Below are positions 1 through 12,400 of a stretch of DNA of 64,000 nt, one piece after another. Origin of the DNA: Phallusia mammillata (taxonomy: Eukaryota; Chordata; Ascidiacea; Phlebobranchia; Ascidiidae); the NCBI GenBank assembly GCA_003260075.1, contig QLIY01000619.1, positions 7,602 to 71,601 on the forward strand, read 5' to 3'. Position 1 is the first letter of the stretch; each line of letters begins with the position of its first letter. The translations under genes were made by a program, and so were the position numbers. Below the pieces are notes generated by a model that saw only the letters and a program-made list of their open reading frames with translations, had not been told where the DNA came from and ran no database searches.

Positions 1-684
1 CCGAAACGTCTTGAATGTAGCTGCATTCAGTTGGTGGTAATCGCCGCAGGGGCGCAACCCACCGGACGACTTCGGAACCATGTGCAGCGGCAAGGCCCAT
101 GGACTGGAAGAACGTCTAATAATGCACAGTTGCAGCATGTTGTGAAATTCCCTTTTTACGAGGCCGAGATTCTCGGGAGGGAGACGACGAACGCGAGAGT
201 GCACGGGTGGGCCGTTTGTGGGAATGAAATGCTGAACCACGTGCTTGGGAAGCGACTGTTAAAAGTGGGGAGTTGTTATTCCTGGGAGCTCGGCCAAGAG
301 TCTAGCATAGACAGCCGTGCCTGCGGAAATTGTTTTAAGGTTTGGCGCTGATTGCGATGCCTTGCCAGGTGCAGCACTGGAGAAGGTTTCGAAATTGATA
401 AGGCGGTGGTGCATGAGGTCAACTGAAAAGGAATGTGTCCTCAGAAAATTTTCGGCAAGGACAAATTGCCATTGAAATTTGCCGGAAGGTAAATGCATGG
501 TTACCAGACGTGAACCGAACGTCCGGAAATGGGTGCATTCGCAGCAACGAGGGTTTTTCCTAAAGGTTTGCGGAAGTATGACGCTTATCTCGGCGCCAGT
601 ATCAACAAGAAAATTGTGACTGCTAAGCATTCCAGACAAAGAAACGGTTGCCAATTGCGCCAGCCATCTGCTGTGCCAGTGCAC
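1..684 (-). pseudogene. Ty3/gypsy pol fragment (protease and start of reverse transcriptase)
   Basis: The minus strand carries a retropepsin-like active-site motif (LVDTGAE) in an open stretch at 684-262, and after a single in-frame TAA at 259-261 the same frame runs on to position 1. That second part has the N-terminal reverse-transcriptase pattern of Ty3/gypsy elements (SPW, PLHMVPK and RPCGDY blocks at about 100-20). The catalytic reverse-transcriptase motifs would lie beyond the window edge. Protease followed directly by reverse transcriptase is the normal order for this group. The stop codon and the edge truncation make it a fragment here, although the frame is otherwise well kept, so the insertion may be fairly young. 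No LTR was recognised. Confidence 0.8.
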
Positions 685-867
685 AAGAGTAACGACACTT
701 TATCGCATCGTTACCAAAACGACGATGATAAAAGCAAAGGGACTTGAGTCAGGCACTGTCCGTGGTGAAGTTAATCGAGACTTCCTACCTCGTTTGTTTA
801 TGCTGGTCGGAAGAAGCGTGGTGCGCCGAACGTTGGAAAGTGAGAGTTCCGTAGGCGTCTGATTCCC

Positions 868-1130
868 TCACCATATTGCATCAGCTTTGTGGACCAAGAG
901 CCGCGGATCGCTGATTTCCTCTCCGCTCAGGCGTGCGCGGATATACTCTGGCAATCGCTCCAGAAACAGTTGTTCGAGAACAAAACATTGTTTTATATCG
1001 CCAAGTATGCAAGCATGTCATCCATTGAAGCGGATGCCATTCTGTCGGCCGAAGGAAGCATGTGAAGTAACCGCATGGCCCTCTGTGGGCGCGAAAGACA
1101 AAAGGTATCTACCAAACGTGCCTTGATTCG
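868..1130 (-). pseudogene. Ty3/gypsy gag fragment
   Basis: A minus-strand stretch translates to the gag-like block LERLPEYIRAHLSGE, followed by residues resembling the retrotransposon gag central region, and stops at 868-870. It lies directly upstream (in minus-strand order) of the protease fragment, as expected if both belong to one element. The frame is broken upstream and downstream, so this is a degraded copy. The match rests on recall of gag families and on the neighbouring pol fragment. Confidence 0.6.
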
Positions 1131-1887
1131 TTTTGTGCTAGAAAATTAGGTTGTCGCATGGTTTCTAATACGGTTTAAGAAAGTTCAAAAACGTGGGGCT
1201 TTGTAATGCAAAACCTTCTGGCCAATCAGCTGCAAACCTCTAATTTTTAAAACAACGAATGACAATGTCAATTGTGACGTTGTCCAATCATATCGTGTTC
1301 TATTTGAGAAATCAAAATGTCGCAATGCTACGAGACAATCATTTGTGGTTATTGTACTTTTTGTAGAGGACGCTTATAACACAACAGCTTTACTCCAGTA
1401 AGTGTATGTTTATTATTCATAAAGTAAATTTAACTTTTTAAGCAATTTGCAAGTAAAGACAAGTGAGAATTATTATTTAGATTCAGTTTAAGCCAAAACT
1501 GATACGTGGCAGCAAAAAGTCTGATTCACATTATGAAAGTCAATTATTGTTATGGTAAGTTTAATATAAGCAAGCCAGAACCTCCTACTTCTTATTTTTC
1601 CTGTACTATTGTAATCTAACTCTTTGTCTGTATCTGTAGGTGAGATGAAAGGAAGCAAATTATTCAGCAGTGTCATAAAGTGAATTGGAAGATGCTGTTT
1701 ATTGGGTGTTTCCTGGGCTGTTTATTTTGTACGTCGAAATTTTATTTTTCGAAGTGTGAGTACTGTCAATGGTGTAAACGTTATGCGCTAAAAATATATT
1801 GCAAAGAGACCATATTTGATGTATTGTGTTTGCTGGAGAGGTCAGTGGGATAAAAACGCAATAAATTATAGCTGATCATATTTAAAA

Positions 1888-2036
1888 TGGTGAAAATTGT
1901 CAGGTAACCGAAAAGGGCCCAAAGAGAAAACGAGAAAAGCTGGCAAAGGCCCGCAGATAACNTGGTGAAAATTGTCAGGTAACCGAAAAGGGCCCAAAGA
2001 GAAAACGAGAAAAGCTGGCAAAGGCCCGCAGATAAC
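1888..2036. repeat. 74-bp exact tandem duplication around a single N
   Basis: Positions 1888-1961 and 1963-2036 are identical and separated only by an N at 1962. This is what two overlapping contig ends joined without merging would look like, so it is more likely an assembly artefact than a real tandem repeat. Confidence 0.85.
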
Positions 2037-2239
2037 CCATACAAAAATTCTTATCTATGATTTATCTGTGGTCCGGCGTCAAGTTTCATGGCAAGTTAGG
2101 TAGATATAGGTTCCTGATATCATTGACTCAGTATCAACTTTTCATCCTACTTTTTCCCCGGGTTTCCATTTCGGGGGAAAAGTCATCGATGGCGGGAGAT
2201 AATTTTTCTGACTGGGTTAGTGATTGTTTTACTACTACT

Positions 2240-2520
2240 GTGTCGCTATGTTTATTTGACGAAGCGAAATAAACTCAACTCGACCATTCTACGACAGTTG
2301 CAAAATATGACGTCACATTTTGCGCTGCAGTGGCATTTAGTTTTAACAGTAACATTTTTTCTGTTTTATGCTGCAAACCATGATTTTCATATATATATGT
2401 ATACAATGGATGACATGATTGCATTACATACGTATATATGTGTAGTCATTCGCCATATACAATCTTCAAGGCGAATGACTACATTTTTATGTACTTAGAT
2501 CTAAATAATAAGAACTACAC
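2240..2520. repeat. Unclassified interspersed repeat, copy 1
   Basis: The block beginning GTCGCTATGTTTATTTGACG is matched closely by the block at about 5297-5490, with shared sequence running through TATGACGTCACA and into an AAAACCACTT end. This copy has about 110 extra bases (roughly 2372-2480) ending in a 14-bp perfect inverted repeat. No terminal inverted repeats, target duplication or coding content were seen, so the class is unknown. Confidence 0.6.
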
Positions 2521-3429
2521 TTAAAACTGGAGACATTTTTTGTTGAAACAAAATTTAAAAACCACTTACCTTTGTGCAGCAAACTCAACGAACAGACAAA
2601 AAGAGCAAACTTTTGGAGTTGAAGTGACATTTTTAACGGTTTTGTTAAATTATTACCTGTTATGTACTATTGTAGCAATCAACATATAAAAACGTAAAAT
2701 TTATTAATAGTCAATCGCAAATTATAACTTGTGTCCAAGATTGTGTGTATTTGCCTTGTAACCTTAGCGTCTGTGTTTTAGATTTATTTGTTGCCATTTG
2801 TTTGTGTGTTGGGATTAGCTAGTCGCTGTTTCCTTTCGTAACTTGTGTGCAGACATTTGTGTATCCTGCTATGCGCCTGTTTGTGTCATTTAGTGTCTCG
2901 TCATTATTTCTAGTAAGAATTCGGTACAAGGTGTTTGTGTGCTTTAAAAGTCCTTTTATGTTTCGTTTCGTCTCTTTCTCTCTTTCTCTCTCTCTTCCGC
3001 TGACTTGTATAGTACGTCATACCGTGAATAAAGTCAGATCGCCGCTTTTACAAATCCCCCCCACCCCTCCCAAAAAAATGGTGACGAAGACCTCTGGACA
3101 TTCTTCTTCTTGTGTGTTTTGCGTGCTTAACGTACGTAGTTTTTTTATACTAATTTCATGGCCCAGTTCCTATCGTTCTCAAAACGTCCACGTTTCAAGT
3201 CTAAACAATCCACGCCGATGTCTTTGCCCGGAAACGAAGGCCGCCCCCCACACTATCAACGAAATATATCAATTTTACATCACAAAACTTTGAATTCTGT
3301 TGAGTAAATGCAAATGATTTGGTAGTGCATCAATAATACTAATTGTGCAGTACAAAGGCTCGGATCCAACTTCGTACAATTAAACATTTGCTTTCGGCAG
3401 ATCATAATGTATTATAATGCTACCTATCT

Positions 3430-3610
3430 GCTAAATCCCTGTATGTTTCAAGCGGGTTTCCTCATCTACATTATAACACACTATGGCCTATGGGCTTACA
3501 GCCGTTAACACCGAAGGCTCCGTAACACAATGCAGGTGATTCAAACCGGATAAATACAGTTGTGATGTTTATTATGTAACAATGGCGCTCTATCCAACTG
3601 GTCTAAACGC
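3430..3610 (-). repeat. tRNA-derived SINE, copy 1
   Basis: Read on the minus strand, the block has a tRNA-like A box (GTTGGATAGAGCGCC, about 3585-3602) and a B box (GGTTTGAATCACC, about 3527-3540), followed by a non-tRNA tail containing GGCTGTAAGCCCATAG. The tail recurs in the copy at 4497-4630. Internal RNA polymerase III promoter boxes plus a shared unrelated tail define a SINE. No clear target duplication was identified. Confidence 0.55.
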
Positions 3611-4496
3611 GTATAATGCGTTAAACGCGTATAAAACCCTACGTGAGTCTCTAGCGTTCTTTTCGATACACTGTGTTGAAAGAAGATGCGGGCNGCGTTT
3701 TGCACTTAAAAAAGGAATTATAAGCTATTTGCCAGCAAGCAGCAATTATAGCAGTTAAGAAACTAAAATACAATTAATAGTCTGTACACAAAAATTCAAG
3801 AAAGATGTTTAAATGAACAAGTTCTGAAACCAATGTAATGTGGTTGTTAAATTTGTTAGTTATGATACCAATAAAAAGCTGTATGGCTAGTTTTTTTGTG
3901 TGACAATAATCTGTGAAGTGTCATAGAATATGTTGAAAACGCTGACTGTGACTAAATTTACTTAAATGAAACATGACAATTTTTGTTGTCGAACTGAAAT
4001 ACTTCTACATTTCTCGACTCATTTATATCTATTTTTTCTATTAATTTGTTATTCTATATTCCTGTTGTGTTTTACCGTATTTACAACCGCTTCGTTTCGA
4101 AGCTGTGTCACGTATGTTTTTGTTTTTCACATTATTACTGAACGTTATTGTGTTTGGCCCGTCGCTGTGCAAGTAAAGAAAATACACAAATGATGCCGTC
4201 TGCTCTTTACATTCGTGTACATTATTGCGTAACAAAAATTACGTCACAATGGAGTTGCTAATTAAGATTTGTATTACTTGTTTTTCTACACAAAGCAAAT
4301 GGCTAGAAAACTAGAAATGTAGCTTTTCAATATATTGTGAACTTATATATGTTCAGTAAAGGCTAAAGTTTGTGGGGGCAGCACCCCCACAAATTTTAGG
4401 CACGAGCCGCCACTGATGCGGGCAATGTACATTTATTGAAAATCGTTTAGCAATACCAACAATACCAATGGTGCTTCTCAACTAAAACACTTCGTT

Positions 4497-4630
4497 CATG
4501 TTTCTTATGTACATCAGAACACATTGTGGTCTACTGAGGGCTTACAGGCACAAACTATGGAAATCCGGGTGACACAATAAAGGTTCAAACTGGACCAATA
4601 CGGTATCGTAGCGTAATCCCGCAACGAAAA
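4497..4630 (-). repeat. tRNA-derived SINE, copy 2
   Basis: Related to the copy at 3430-3610: it shares the GCCTGTAAGCCCTCAG tail and a B-box-like CAGTTTGAACC on the minus strand. The A-box region is more diverged. Both copies lie in the same orientation about 1 kb apart in the repeat-rich left flank. Confidence 0.45.
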
Positions 4631-4665
4631 GCTTATTAAGTTATTCCTTTTGGTCAACTTTTTTT

Positions 4666-5040
4666 TTAGACAATTGAGGGGGTACGACCAAGGCGTGGGT
4701 GCAGGGTCACTTGTACCGGCTGCTCTGCCTTAAGGGGGTCAATAGAAATAAGATGGTTGCTTTCGCCGATAGCAAGCGTGAAACTCTTTCTTCCATTGAA
4801 TATCACACGGAAAGGGCCATATCTTTGGGACTGCCTATTCCAAGCATAACCCATGGTACATCGCTAATCCGATTGGAGCCCGCTAGATGGGCCGTGGGCG
4901 TACTTTTCATGTGGCGATTAAAGCATTCTCCCAGGGCATAGCTTGAGGGTGGAACGAGGTTGCGCGGTTCAGTAGAATTCCAAGAAGCTAGGTTAAAACC
5001 AAGATTTCTTTCAGTGGTTTCCTTTCCTGTCGAACACAAC
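4666..5040 (-). pseudogene. Ty3/gypsy integrase C-terminal fragment
   Basis: The minus strand encodes pieces typical of the gypsy integrase C-terminal region: a block around RHMKSTPTAHL and VPWVMLGI at about 4945-4830, then in another frame YGPFRVI and ISIDPLKAEQPVQV at about 4820-4700, the latter being the usual end of the integrase beta-barrel region. The frames do not join, and the part between the two blocks is missing, so this is a deleted and frameshifted relic. It cannot be the continuation of the gag-pol fragment at 1-1130, because it lies upstream of it on the same strand. Confidence 0.7.
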
Positions 5041-6416
5041 CAACTTTCCCTAACACGGGGGTTAGTTTTTTTGGTCCCACTCGACTGTTCCCACCAACAT
5101 TCCCCCAGGCGTGTTTACCCGCAATGCCCCAATCTTCCCTTCTTGTGAGCCCCAGTTACATAACGCATTTTAATAGTGTGTAGCTGCAATGCGTTCAGAC
5201 ATTATCTACCAATTATTCCCTCCGTTTTCTTGCGCTTGATACATCTTAGGCTATCGTTTCGCAGCTATTTCCAGCTTAATGTTTGTTTTGGTGCTATTGT
5301 GTCGCTATAGTTTATTTGACGAAGCGAAATAACTCAACTCGACCATTCCACGATATTTACAAAATATGACGTCACAATTTGCGCTGCAGAACATTTTTTC
5401 TGTTTTATGCTACATTTTTTATGTACTTAGATCCAAATGAAAAGAACAACACATAACTCTATAGAGTAATTTTTTGATAAAACATTTTTTTAAAACCACT
5501 TGAATTAAGTTATCTATGGTTACGTCTCCGAGTTCAGTTTCGCATGATTAACTTGTCCTATTATTATTACCCGTGCCATGAAGTTATAGGCTAATCGCCA
5601 TGTGCGTAACAGTAATATTAGAAGGCTATTGTCTGAATGCGGTAATGATTGGTTTATTTTACTGTATAACGTGGTTGAGTGAGGCTGTACTTGGCTATGG
5701 CTATAGGCTACTCTGCCATCAAAACTCTCGGAAAACCACTTATGCTGCAATACTCCAAGTTACTGAGATGAAGCCATATAAAATGCTTATGATGCAATAA
5801 TTCAGTCATGATGGAGAATTAAAAATACTTTAAAAATGAAATGAAAAAAGTGCGAACCACTGTGCTAGGAGGTAGATTACAGTTGACTATCATGGGCCGC
5901 AGAATCTCAAACAATCATACGGAGGTACCCTAGCACAAATCCATTTGTAAATATTCAATGCCAACCTAGTCATATACTTACGTTTTAATGAATAAACAGC
6001 ATACATCGTTAAAAAAACCTACGTACGGCACAATAAACATTACCTATGCAAATATCAGTTTGCTACATTTTTAGTCATGATTGCGTCTAAAAACCGTTTT
6101 GTATTTAACCGCTAGCTAGCGCAAAAGATTTAAAATAAACAAACAAACCCGTCGTAGTTGTGAGGCGAAATGACGAAAACGACGACATCAAAAAGCGTCC
6201 AAACTTCTAACTTGTGTGTCAAATAAACTGAGGTTTTTTATTGTTTGTTTGCACTGGAATGGAGTTTGTAAAAACTTTCACACAGTAGTACCTTTTCAAA
6301 GATGTTTGTGTGTCTGTCACTTGCAATAATATTTAATTTAAGATATTTGAGATAGGTGTACGAGTTATTTAAAAAGGCCTATAATTTATATCAGAATGAA
6401 CTTTATCTGACAAAAC
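5041..6416. other. Intergenic region upstream of PKD2
   Basis: No gene was recognised. It holds the second copy of the unclassified repeat (about 5297-5490) and otherwise AT-rich single-copy-looking DNA. The promoter or any 5' untranslated exon of the downstream polycystin gene should be here, but no core promoter motif was convincing. Confidence 0.5.
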
Positions 6417-6480
6417 ATGTCAATTAGAAGAGTTAGTCCCATCAACAACAAAGACGAAGATTATGAACTTGACCACATAG
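6417..6480 (+). CDS. PKD2: PKD2 exon 1 with RVxP ciliary-targeting motif
   Basis: The first coding exon gives MSIRRVSP at the N terminus and ends in phase 1 at a GTAAG donor. RVSP at residues 5-8 fits the RVxP motif known to direct mammalian polycystin-2 to cilia, which sits at residues 6-9 there. This supports the chosen start. The exon is followed by an acidic stretch, and the Pro-rich N terminus of vertebrate PKD2 is absent. Confidence 0.75.
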
Positions 6481-9400
6481 GTAAGTTTATTTTTTAGGTC
6501 TTTGTATAGCAAAACCAAAAACGTACATAATATTTCACTTTTGAGTCATACCTACCGTAAAAACTAAACAAAAGTTCGGAAAATGTTGTTTGGTAGAACC
6601 TAACACCAACACCTGATCTGTTTATCATGAATGTGGTTTTATTTAAGCTGATTCTATCTTCCCAGCCCATGAAAGCGATGCGACATTAATAATTCATGTG
6701 ACACATGTGAATGTTCAGCATTAGATCTAGCCAGAAGGAGTTAATTCCACAGCTTACACCTGCAGCGGAAGTCTTGCTCAACAAAATATCTGATGTTAAT
6801 AGTCAATTTTGTGTGAAGTGGAGTTATGTTATGTAGTTGAGAGTTAAGTTAAATTGCAGGTTGCTTGTTTACAAGTTTAGCCAGCATATATTAGGTTAAG
6901 TTGAAGTACTGGTTTAGATGCTTATATAAAAAAATCTTATGTTATAAGTTTTTTTTTTACCAAATGGCAGTAACACAGGCTTATTAAGAGCACAGTATAT
7001 TCAATAGGAAAAGAGGAACTGATTCATGAAGAGTTCATGGATATCATTTATATTGTTGCTGCATTATTATGAAATAATAAAATCACAGTAATGAGGAGTT
7101 GTTTTTACTCAGGTTTTTAGCTTGAAAGTTATTATCAAAGCTGACTTTTACACTATTGCAACTAAATTCAAAGCAGCGATGGCTTCAGGTAAAAATGTTG
7201 GTGGTATATTTACTTAAATGGTTTTGCTAAAATCCAAGGCTCAAAAAGTGTCAAATTAATAAATACTGGCAATAGCAGAATCTCTAATTTAAACAACACA
7301 ATATTGAGCATGCAAAATGTTAATTTTTTGTGCAACAGTTTTATGCCGTGAACACTTTTTGTAAATCACTGTTTTGATTTATAGGAAAGCCTCGTCCAGG
7401 CAGTGCTGATTCTCGGACAGCCTGGGATAATGATGCTTTCGATAACCAACCTGGCGCAGTCAATACAATCTCCGATGGACTGTATGGTGAGTTTTACTGA
7501 CAAAACATTGGTGTTTAGAGAAGCCTTTGTCCACCAAAACAATAGTAAAACTTATTGTTGTACATCACTATACTATCCATGATTTAATAAACCCTGTCGG
7601 GCTACCGTGGAGCAAATATATTACTAGTTATATATCATGCTTAACTAAGTTCATATCAAACCAAAAGGCTTGGCAATCTTTGTGCTAAGGCAGTGGTATC
7701 TAAAGTCTAGCCTGATGGACTGTCATGGTCCTTAATCCAATCAAACAAGCTTTACTTTAAAGTTATTCAATGTTAAAAAACATGCCTTTTCTAAAATCAA
7801 GTAACTAACAACCCCTATTTTTAAGAGCCCATACTTCAACCCCTAATTACTCTAGCATTTGCATATTTCTGCCACATCATTTATTTGATTGTGTATAAAA
7901 TTAGGCCATTATTATGTTGATAAAATTTTGGCCCCTGTTCTAAGGCATGCCCCAAAGTGTTGTGTTATAACCTCTACCCAAGTTCATGAAACTGTCTTAT
8001 TTAGGTTGTGTTTTGTAAATAAATATGCTTTCTGTTGTGCAGACTATGACGATGTTGATACATCCAGTGATGTTTATGTAAACCATGGCAGAAGGGGTCA
8101 TGACGATGATGATGACAATGAACATAGAAGTAAAGGGATTTGGGCTTCTTTTAAGGGTGGCCTGAGAGGTTAGTACTACCCAACTAAATTATTAGTCTGC
8201 TGCGTGTATTAAAAAAATTATATAATTTTTTATTTTTTTTGAATCTAGTGTCACATTTGTATCAAAAAATTCACTGAATTAATTGGCTTTACTTTTATTT
8301 GCTTAACTTAAATTATTCTTTTGCAAGTATTGAAAAAAAAGTCTTAATATTTTTATAAATCATGGTAACGTTTTGTTTATAAAATATACCCAATTTCATG
8401 GCCTTTAAAGCAAAGTATGTGCTTTTAAATATATTGTAATGGCAATATACATACGGTTTTATGCGAGGTGGGCGACAAACAGTGGCGGGCTGCTATTATA
8501 TCACTTAGTTTGATGTGATGTGCCAGACTACACCTGTTTTGTCACCTCCAGTGAAAAGTCTTTTGTTTGCCAATCGTGTGCTTTCCATTGTGTTGACACT
8601 TATGAGAGCGCTTCAGTTACCCACTTGTCAATATGATATCCTTAAAAACCATTGCCCGCCATGGCTTCCTATCAATACCAGCTACATACTGGTCGCCAAT
8701 CACCCTCAGGCAATTTAAACAATTCAATTGTCAAAAGCTGATAATTTTTGCGCGATATAACCATTGACATATGCTTTTATCTTGAGTTAATGATTGCGTA
8801 CATGATTTGATGAGCACGAAAAACAATGGTTGATTATTAACAAAGCATTTATGACATGTTTTTTTCACGCAGGTTTATGGGGCACCAGACAAACCGAGGA
8901 CACCCACCAAGATCGCGAGCTGTACATAAGAACAACCATACGTGAACTGATTATTTATGCTTTTTTCATCATCACATTGTGCATATGTAAGTTCACAGGA
9001 CTTAGGTTATGTTTCATATTTTTTGGCCTTATTTTCGTTAATGAACATGATCACTTCGAAAATGGTGTCTAGAAAAAAAACGAAACAAATTATTTTTTGG
9101 GGTATTTGTAACAATATTCTGCAAATTATTCATTGTGTGGTATTTAGGTAATTTTTTGTTCCTTTAATATGTTTTACTCACTGTGTGTTCATACAACAGA
9201 AAGCTATAAAACAAACTTTTACAAGCATACAATACAATCCATAACAATTTTTTTTCAAAATTGCAACACTTCACCACCCAAAAATTTGGAAAAAAATGTA
9301 TCTGCTTGTGTTCCGGTATACAGTAAACAATCAAACTGAAATTGAAAGTCTTTAGAAAAAATACAGAAACGACAATTGGATGTTTTATATCGCTCTATTT

Positions 9401-12400
9401 GGTTTTTGAGCTCACCGGTTACCCAGTTACTTATATGAATGGGACATACTTACATGAAATTATATGAAACTTACATGAATTTTATTTTAAGTGCGAAATG
9501 CATATATTGTTGAGAGTTTGTATAACATGTTATTGTATTGTGTTATGTGCTGCAATGGCTGTGATTGACCTATTGGCACTGGCACTCACCCTGTTACTCC
9601 CTTAAAGCTCTCTTAAATTAATTAAAAACAATGTCTGAAGTATATAAAGTTGTGCAGTTTTTAAAACATGACATTGTGCCTAGTTATTATTTTACTTCTC
9701 ACATAAAAACCATATTTAGGAGTTGGTGGCTGTTTATGGTACAAAATATGTTGGCAAACATGACATTCATTGTAATTATTATCAAGTAAATGTATTTGAA
9801 ATGGTAACGTAGTAATAGCCAGTACCCCTTTTTGTTGATCACATTTTCTTTCTAGAAGCCAAAACTTCAATTAGAGATAATGTGTGTTATTATTGGATCA
9901 TGACAATAAATTTTTAATGACCTGGAATAATATGTGGCATTAATATTGATAAGTGATCCCTATTTTGAAGACGTCTTGGAACTTCACTAAACCATAAATT
10001 GGTAGAAAAATATATTCAGAAAATCGATTAATTTTTAATATTTTTCCAGTGACATTTGGAATGACGAGTTCGAAGCACTTTTATTACACGAAGGTGATGC
10101 AGGAACTATTTCTGGATGCTCCGTTTCCGGACACAAAAAACACTTTTAAAGGGATCACAACAATGCATGACTTCTGGAGAGTAAGTTTCATGAAATTAAA
10201 GTCATGCTAAAATTCAACGGATTCACATTTGTGGACATAACAATGACAATAAGTTATATTTTGAAAATTTAAAATTTTATTTCTAAATTTTGACTTTTGT
10301 TAAGGCTCAGTTTTTTTCTGTAGTATTAGTATTGGACTAATAATGGCAACAGTTATTGCTAAAAAATTTCCAAAATTTTTTTTCACTTAGTTCTAGCTCA
10401 TTTGCAGCAATGTATTAATCTAGCTACTTTTTAAGCACATACTTGTTTTGTATATCCATTCACAGAAAAATTATGCATGACAAAAATATGTACATGCCAA
10501 AAAATCGAAAACATAACATGAAAATTTAACACTCATTTTGTGTGACATTAACACATGTATACCAATAGTTCGCGGAGGGTCCACTAATGGATGGTTTATA
10601 CTGGGAAACATGGTATAATGACAAGAATGTCTCGGACGAAGAACTAGGATATATCTACTACGAAAACAAATTGCTTGGCGTCCCGCGTGTCAGACAGCTC
10701 AAGGTGTGGTGCACTTTTTTCTTTTTTTAATTCCTGTTTTGTAAACATTCCAACTGAGCAAATTTCAATAACTTAGCAGAAATGTGTAGTTTTCATGGTA
10801 ATACTCTATTTTGTACTAAAAGTTAAATCAGTGGTTCCCAACCAGGGAGGAATTACTTTTAATTTGTACATGTGATTTGTAAATAGACACTTCAGCTCTG
10901 GGAATAACCCCCCCCCCCATTCCAACTGAGCAAATTTCAATAACTTAGCAGAAATGTGTAGTTTTAATGGTTATACTCTATTTTGTACTAAAAAGTTAAA
11001 TCAGTGGTTCCCAACCGGGGAGGAATTACTTTTAATTTGTACATGTGGTTTGTAAATATGCACTTCAGCTCTGGGATTAAAACCTGTGAAGTTGATAAAA
11101 TACCCAATTTTAAATGATCTTTGTATGGTTTAGTATCTACTATGTAGTCTATTGGGGAGGAATGAGAATGTTTTGAATAGTAAAGTGGGGAATTTGTTGA
11201 TAATGGTTGGAAACCATTGTATTAAAAGCATCACTTTTCAATTTTTTAGCAAGGCCAAGTTACTAAACTTATACTTTTTGCTTAAAATATGACAATTACT
11301 GAATTGTTTTGGCAAAAAAAATTTTTGACAAACATTTTATATGGCTCAATCATGTGAAATCAAACCTAACATTAGCTGGAAAGAAACATATGGAGTAATA
11401 GATGATTTACATTTAAACCCCGCCCATTTCACGGGCGTGATTTGATTTAGGTTCGAAACGGTTCATGTGAAGTACATCCGGACTTTCAGGATGAAATTCA
11501 ATCATGCTATGATTCTTACTCCACAGCCAAGGAGGATAAGAATCCATTTGGCCCTGAAAATGGAACTGCGTAAGAATTTATAATAAATTTTATCACTTGT
11601 TGGTTTCGAATAAGGATTCTTTTCATATTTATGGTTTTGAAATGTTAAGTTTTGCACGTTTCACTTGAAAATGTAAATTGCGGCCATTTATTTTTATTTT
11701 TGTCATTGCATCATGGAAATTTTCTCATATGTATAAACTTTTATTTTTTTATAAGCTGGTCACAAAGTTAAGTTAAATATATTATGTTAAACAGTAAAAT
11801 GGCAAATTTGTTTGTATTTACCAGATTATGTGCTTTTTTAATAGCTTTGATATTTAAAATGACCAAAAAATTCTCATGCCATTTTAAGGCTTTTTTTGTT
11901 AGCAATGCATTTGAAAGCAATCATTTTAATTGTAAAATGGCACTTGAAAGATATTTCCAATTCCAAGAGCTCAAGCTCCCCCCCCCCGTTACACATTAAA
12001 GATTTAGATGATTTAGTGATTGATTTGATAACCTTGATATTTTAAGTGACCGAAAATTCTCAAGCCTTCTAAGGCGTTTGTGTTAGCATATAAAATCGTT
12101 CCTTTTTTAAATTACACTACAAACAGTATATATGTTATATTCCCAATTCCAAGAGCTGAATCATTGCTATTCAAGTTAAAAAATCAGAATCAAGTGTTTG
12201 AAATACACTTTTGTCCAGGCATCTGTAAATGTAAATCATTATGTCCATATGTGTTTAATAGTCAGCATGTTGGTCATGATTTTTGGTTATTTTCTTGCCA
12301 CACACATAAGTTATTTTTTCCACAATCAGCACATCTTGGAGTTGATTCTATTTATGTAATTAATTTCATATGTTGTGTGTAAATTAGCTGGGTTTATTCA

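Larger units (their letters stand above)
1131..4665. other. Repeat-rich intergenic region without a recognised gene
   Basis: No coding exon with family resemblance was found. The stretch contains a 74-bp exact tandem duplication around an N at 1962, an unclassified repeat at about 2240-2520 also present near 5295-5490, a CT-rich tract near 2965-3000, two SINE copies, a palindromic transposon end near 4370-4425, and an N at 3694. Open frames here (for example 2847-3293 +) have no recognisable domain or coding bias. Confidence 0.6.

Noticed and set aside
2847-3293. 148-codon open frame in the left flank
   Set aside because: Low-complexity serine/phenylalanine-rich translation over a CT-rich tract, no family resemblance, no splice context.
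2240-5490. LTR pair of a retrotransposon (repeats at 2240-2520 and 5297-5490)
   Set aside because: The enclosed integrase fragment is on the wrong side for those to be its LTRs, and no TG/CA ends or primer site were seen.
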